Assembly (NCBI GenBank): GCA_029547265.1
Contig: JAKPPP010000047.1
Span: forward strand, 1 to 35,176
Direction: 5' to 3'
Length of the DNA: 35,176 nucleotides
DNA from: Bacteroidota bacterium
GTDB lineage: Bacteria > Bacteroidota > Bacteroidia > AKYH767-A > OLB10
The notes under the pieces are model-generated. The model had not been told where the DNA came from, made no database searches, and saw nothing but the letters and a program-made list of their open reading frames with translations. Shown here piece by piece: positions 34,300 through 35,176 of the stretch. The translations under genes and the position numbers were made by a program. The stretch's first letter is position 1. Each line of letters starts with the position of its first letter.

Positions 34300-35084
34300 T
34301 GCAGAACGGAGATGTACGCGCGAAGAAGTTTCTCGGTCAACATTTTTTGAACGACGAGAAAGTAGCTGCCGCTATTGCGGATGCACTTCCCGAAAGTAAA
34401 GAGCAAATGCGTACACTCGAAATTGGTCCGGGTATGGGAGTACTCACGAAATACCTCCTTAACCGTAGTGATTTATTGTTGTATGCTATCGAGCTCGATC
34501 GTGAGTCAGTGCCTTACCTTCACGAGCATTATCCTCAGCTCGGCGATCGATTAATGGAAGGAGATTTTTTACGCTTGAATTTGAAAGAATTATTCAACGC
34601 TCCATTTTATTTGATCGGTAATTTTCCTTATAATATTTCAACGCAGATTTTGTTTGCCGTTCTCGAAAATAAAGAGATTATTCCCTCGATGGTTGGGATG
34701 TTTCAAAAAGAAGTAGCAGAGCGAATTGCGAGTGGTCCCGGGAATAAAGACTACGGAATATTGAGTGTGTTATTGCAGCCTTGGTATGATATAGAATATC
34801 TTTTTACCGTTAATGAGAATCAGTTTACGCCACCGCCAAGAGTGAAGTCGGCAGTGATTCGCATGACACGCAATGAAAGAACTGAACTCGAAATTGACGA
34901 AGCCTATTTTAAGTTGTTAATCAAAACCGGATTTAATCAGCGACGCAAAACATTGCGCAATGCACTCCGACCATTATTGCCTCCCGATTTTTCATCTGTC
35001 CCATATCTCGACCTCCGCGCCGAAGCATTATCATGGGAACAATTTGTGACATTGGGGAAAGCGATTATTAAAGCGAGAGGATAG
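34296..35084 (+). CDS. rsmA: 16S rRNA dimethyladenosine transferase (RsmA/KsgA)
   Basis: This enzyme adds two methyl groups to each of two adjacent adenines in helix 45 of 16S rRNA using S-adenosylmethionine, late in 30S assembly. It has 262 aa, the usual size. Markers are RAKKFLGQHFL (8-18), SAM motif I LEIGPGMGVL (41-50), IELD (66-69), GDFL (89-92) and the catalytic NFPYNIS (109-115), the NxPY form of the N6-adenine methyltransferases. The C-terminal RNA-binding region contains FTPPPRVKSAVIRM and FNQRRKTLRNAL. ATG codons at 34296 and 34299 are both possible starts. The gene overlaps DUF4286 by 4 nt. Confidence 0.97.
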   Translation: MMQNGDVRAKKFLGQHFLNDEKVAAAIADALPESKEQMRTLEIGPGMGVLTKYLLNRSDLLLYAIELDRESVPYLHEHYPQLGDRLMEGDFLRLNLKELFNAPFYLIGNFPYNISTQILFAVLENKEIIPSMVGMFQKEVAERIASGPGNKDYGILSVLLQPWYDIEYLFTVNENQFTPPPRVKSAVIRMTRNERTELEIDEAYFKLLIKTGFNQRRKTLRNALRPLLPPDFSSVPYLDLRAEALSWEQFVTLGKAIIKARG

Positions 35085-35096
35085 GTGGGTGATTAA

Positions 35097-35138
35097 GGAT
35101 ACAGGATACAGGATACAGGATACAGGATTAAGGATGAA
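35097..35138. repeat. Tandem heptamer repeat (GGATACA)4 plus two variants
   Basis: Four exact GGATACA units (35097-35124) are followed by GGATTAA (35125-35131) and GGATGAA (35132-35138), an exact period of 7. It starts about 13 nt after the rsmA stop. Confidence 0.85.
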
Positions 35139-35176
35139 GTGAACATCCCTAAATATGGTTGACCGTTTTAGTTATA

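Overview
The window comes from a Bacteroidota genome, most likely a gliding or surface-attached member of the Flavobacteriales/Chitinophagales type; I cannot name a genus. The evidence is C-terminal type A and type B sorting domains of the type IX secretion system (T9SS), several -7 boxes of the Bacteroidota form TAnnTTTG, a 10-kb gene for a giant secreted protein, and neighbourhoods such as DUF4286-rsmA and FeoA-FeoB typical of this phylum. There are no tRNA, rRNA, IS or CRISPR features that I can see.

Layout. (1) 1-3107, minus strand: a SprT-like metalloprotease (cut by the window edge), feoB and feoA with a palindromic operator-like site, and a tiny lipoprotein. (2) 3108-3771: repeat-rich gene-free DNA. 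(3) 3772-5472: an MlaE/MlaF-type lipid ABC transporter pair without an mlaD beside it, and a convergent small membrane protein. (4) 5658-9176: a tightly packed set made of an ECF sigma factor, a membrane protein with a cytoplasmic N-terminus, one transmembrane helix and a C-terminal beta-rich domain, and a T9SS type A cargo protein. (5) 9219-26324: a surface-protein island with a propeller-like protein carrying a type B (CHU_C) sorting domain, a small secreted protein, a 3343-residue giant adhesin-like protein and two paralogous propeller-like proteins with type A domains. (6) 26894-30782, minus strand: MscS channel, Glu/Leu-type amino-acid dehydrogenase, a DUF2064-like protein and purine nucleoside phosphorylase. 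(7) 30842-35084, plus strand: serS, a TPR protein, DUF4286 and rsmA.

The most unusual content is non-coding. Each of the three propeller-protein genes is followed by a 250-570 bp mosaic of intergenic repeat modules: tandem heptamers with several unit sequences but always a period of 7, a GCGAAGCGGATAGCGAAA-like module, a shared A/G-rich module, and a 34-nt hairpin whose copies show paired (compensatory) changes. Two of the mosaics end in a conserved 138-bp element that lies upstream of the next secreted-protein gene. The two type A propeller paralogs are nearly identical at DNA level only in their 3' thirds, which suggests gene conversion.

Four genes have a TAnnTTTG-like box followed by exactly four bases and then the ATG. 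This places the expected transcription start at or next to the start codon and suggests leaderless mRNAs. The candidate signalling system is the sigma factor / trans-envelope protein / secreted cargo set at 5658-9176, in which one protein may link the outer membrane to a cytoplasmic sigma factor. All functions here come from reading motifs, not from database searches.
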